From contig JAFTIN010000045.1 in assembly GCA_017456895.1 (NCBI GenBank), positions 1 to 41,859 of the forward strand: a stretch of DNA of 41,859 nucleotides. Direction: 5' to 3'. Source of the stretch: Clostridia bacterium. Its GTDB lineage: Bacteria; Bacillota; Clostridia; Oscillospirales; CAG-272. The notes under the pieces are model-generated. The model had not been told where the DNA came from, searched no databases, and saw only the letters and a list, made by a program, of their open reading frames with translations. The first letter of the stretch is position 1. Each line of letters opens with the position of its first letter. Of the stretch, positions 41,730 through 41,859 are shown in pieces. Both the position numbers and the translations under genes were made by a program.

Positions 41730-41746
41730 TTGGTGCAAAGCACCAA
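41730..41746. repeat. Hairpin TTGGTGC-aaa-GCACCAA
   Basis: A perfect 7-bp stem with a three-base loop, of the same design as the hairpins at 41593-41666. Confidence 0.75.
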
Positions 41747-41747
41747 A

Positions 41748-41785
41748 TTACGAATCGTATGATGAAGTCATACATGATTTCGTAA
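41748..41785. repeat. Long bulged hairpin containing an anticodon-arm-like sequence
   Basis: TTACG, AATC and GTATGA pair with TCATAC, GATT and CGTAA around TGAAG, with two small bulges. Read on the minus strand the left arm contains GATTCGTAAT, like the anticodon arm of tRNA-Thr(CGT). Confidence 0.6.
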
Positions 41786-41788
41786 GAA

Positions 41789-41828
41789 AAGGTCCGTGGG
41801 GTACAAAGAAAAAGACCTCACGAACCTT
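41789..41828 (-). terminator. Stem-loop 3' of the partial tRNA, possible terminator
   Basis: A 14-bp stem with one mismatch, AAGGTTCGTGAGGT against ACCCCACGGACCTT on the minus strand, followed by TTTTC. It lies just after the 3' end of the tRNA at the window edge. Confidence 0.5.
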
Positions 41829-41837
41829 AAAATACGA

Positions 41838-41859
41838 TGGAGCTGGAAATGGGATTTGA
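41838..41859 (-). tRNA. 3' end of a tRNA gene cut by the window edge
   Basis: The minus strand reads TCAAATCCCATTTCCAGCTCCA at the edge: T-loop remainder, T-stem strand CCCAT, acceptor strand TTCCAGC, discriminator T and CCA. The rest of the gene lies beyond the window, so identity is open; neighbouring fragments hint at tRNA-Thr. Confidence 0.55.

Noticed and set aside
41593-41746. CRISPR array
   Set aside because: The repeated units share only hairpin design, not sequence, and there are no equal-length repeats or cas genes.
41520-41762. Short ORFs on both strands through the terminal element
   Set aside because: They run through perfect hairpins, a terminator and tRNA fragments, with no plausible start context.

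Overview
The window looks like chromosomal DNA of an endospore-forming member of the Clostridia, probably an uncultured gut lineage. Evidence read from the sequence: Spo0A, a SigK-type sporulation sigma factor, YlbJ, YqfC and YqfD; Bacillus/Clostridium-style gene order (SRP RNA-dnaX-ebfC-recR and yqfC-yqfD-phoH-ybeY-era-recO-mutS2); a long SRP RNA with an Alu domain; lipoproteins with Firmicutes lipoboxes; and AGGAGG-type ribosome binding sites. Species cannot be named. No phage, plasmid, insertion sequence or CRISPR array was seen. Most of the window is core genome; the odd part is the last 290 bases.

Layout. 1-4200: end of rplS, then a convergent HIT gene, an FkbM methyltransferase, a U32 peptidase-family (RNA-hydroxylase-type) gene and uppP. 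4200-7600: BspA-like leucine-rich-repeat lipoprotein, GNAT acetyltransferase, small lipoprotein. 7600-13300, all minus strand: ung-xpt-5'-3' exonuclease, an S1-domain protein, MazF without a visible antitoxin, a DUF378 membrane protein, sigK and a winged-helix regulator with a degenerate receiver. 13380-17300, plus strand: SDR reductase, SRP RNA, dnaX, ebfC, recR. 17300-20280: spo0A and GTP-type PEP carboxykinase, divergent around a 339-bp intergenic region with two perfect palindromes. 20300-30400: small lipoprotein; ylbJ divergent from yqfC-yqfD-phoH-ybeY-era-recO-mutS2; then a serine hydrolase and a membrane protein. 30500-38600: von Willebrand A lipoprotein, tRNA-Leu(CAA), a prephenate-dehydratase-like/ACT protein, a TSCPD protein, phosphoglucomutase, lepA, hemW, DUF1292. 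38600-41860: probable 6S RNA, a PMCA-type calcium ATPase, and a stretch of tRNA 3'-end fragments and tandem hairpins with three-base loops.

How the genes fit together. Several units tie translation and RNA metabolism (L19, LepA, YbeY, Era, SRP RNA, 6S RNA, tRNA) to DNA repair (Ung, RecR, RecO, MutS2, DnaX, exonuclease). The sporulation genes are spread over separate loci; the ylbJ/yqfC intergenic region carries two opposed sigma-E-like promoters. Housekeeping promoters repeatedly use an extended -10 of the form TGTGnTATAAT. The best candidate for something undescribed is the palindrome-rich element at 41573-41859. It contains three copies of tRNA T-arm/3'-end sequence.
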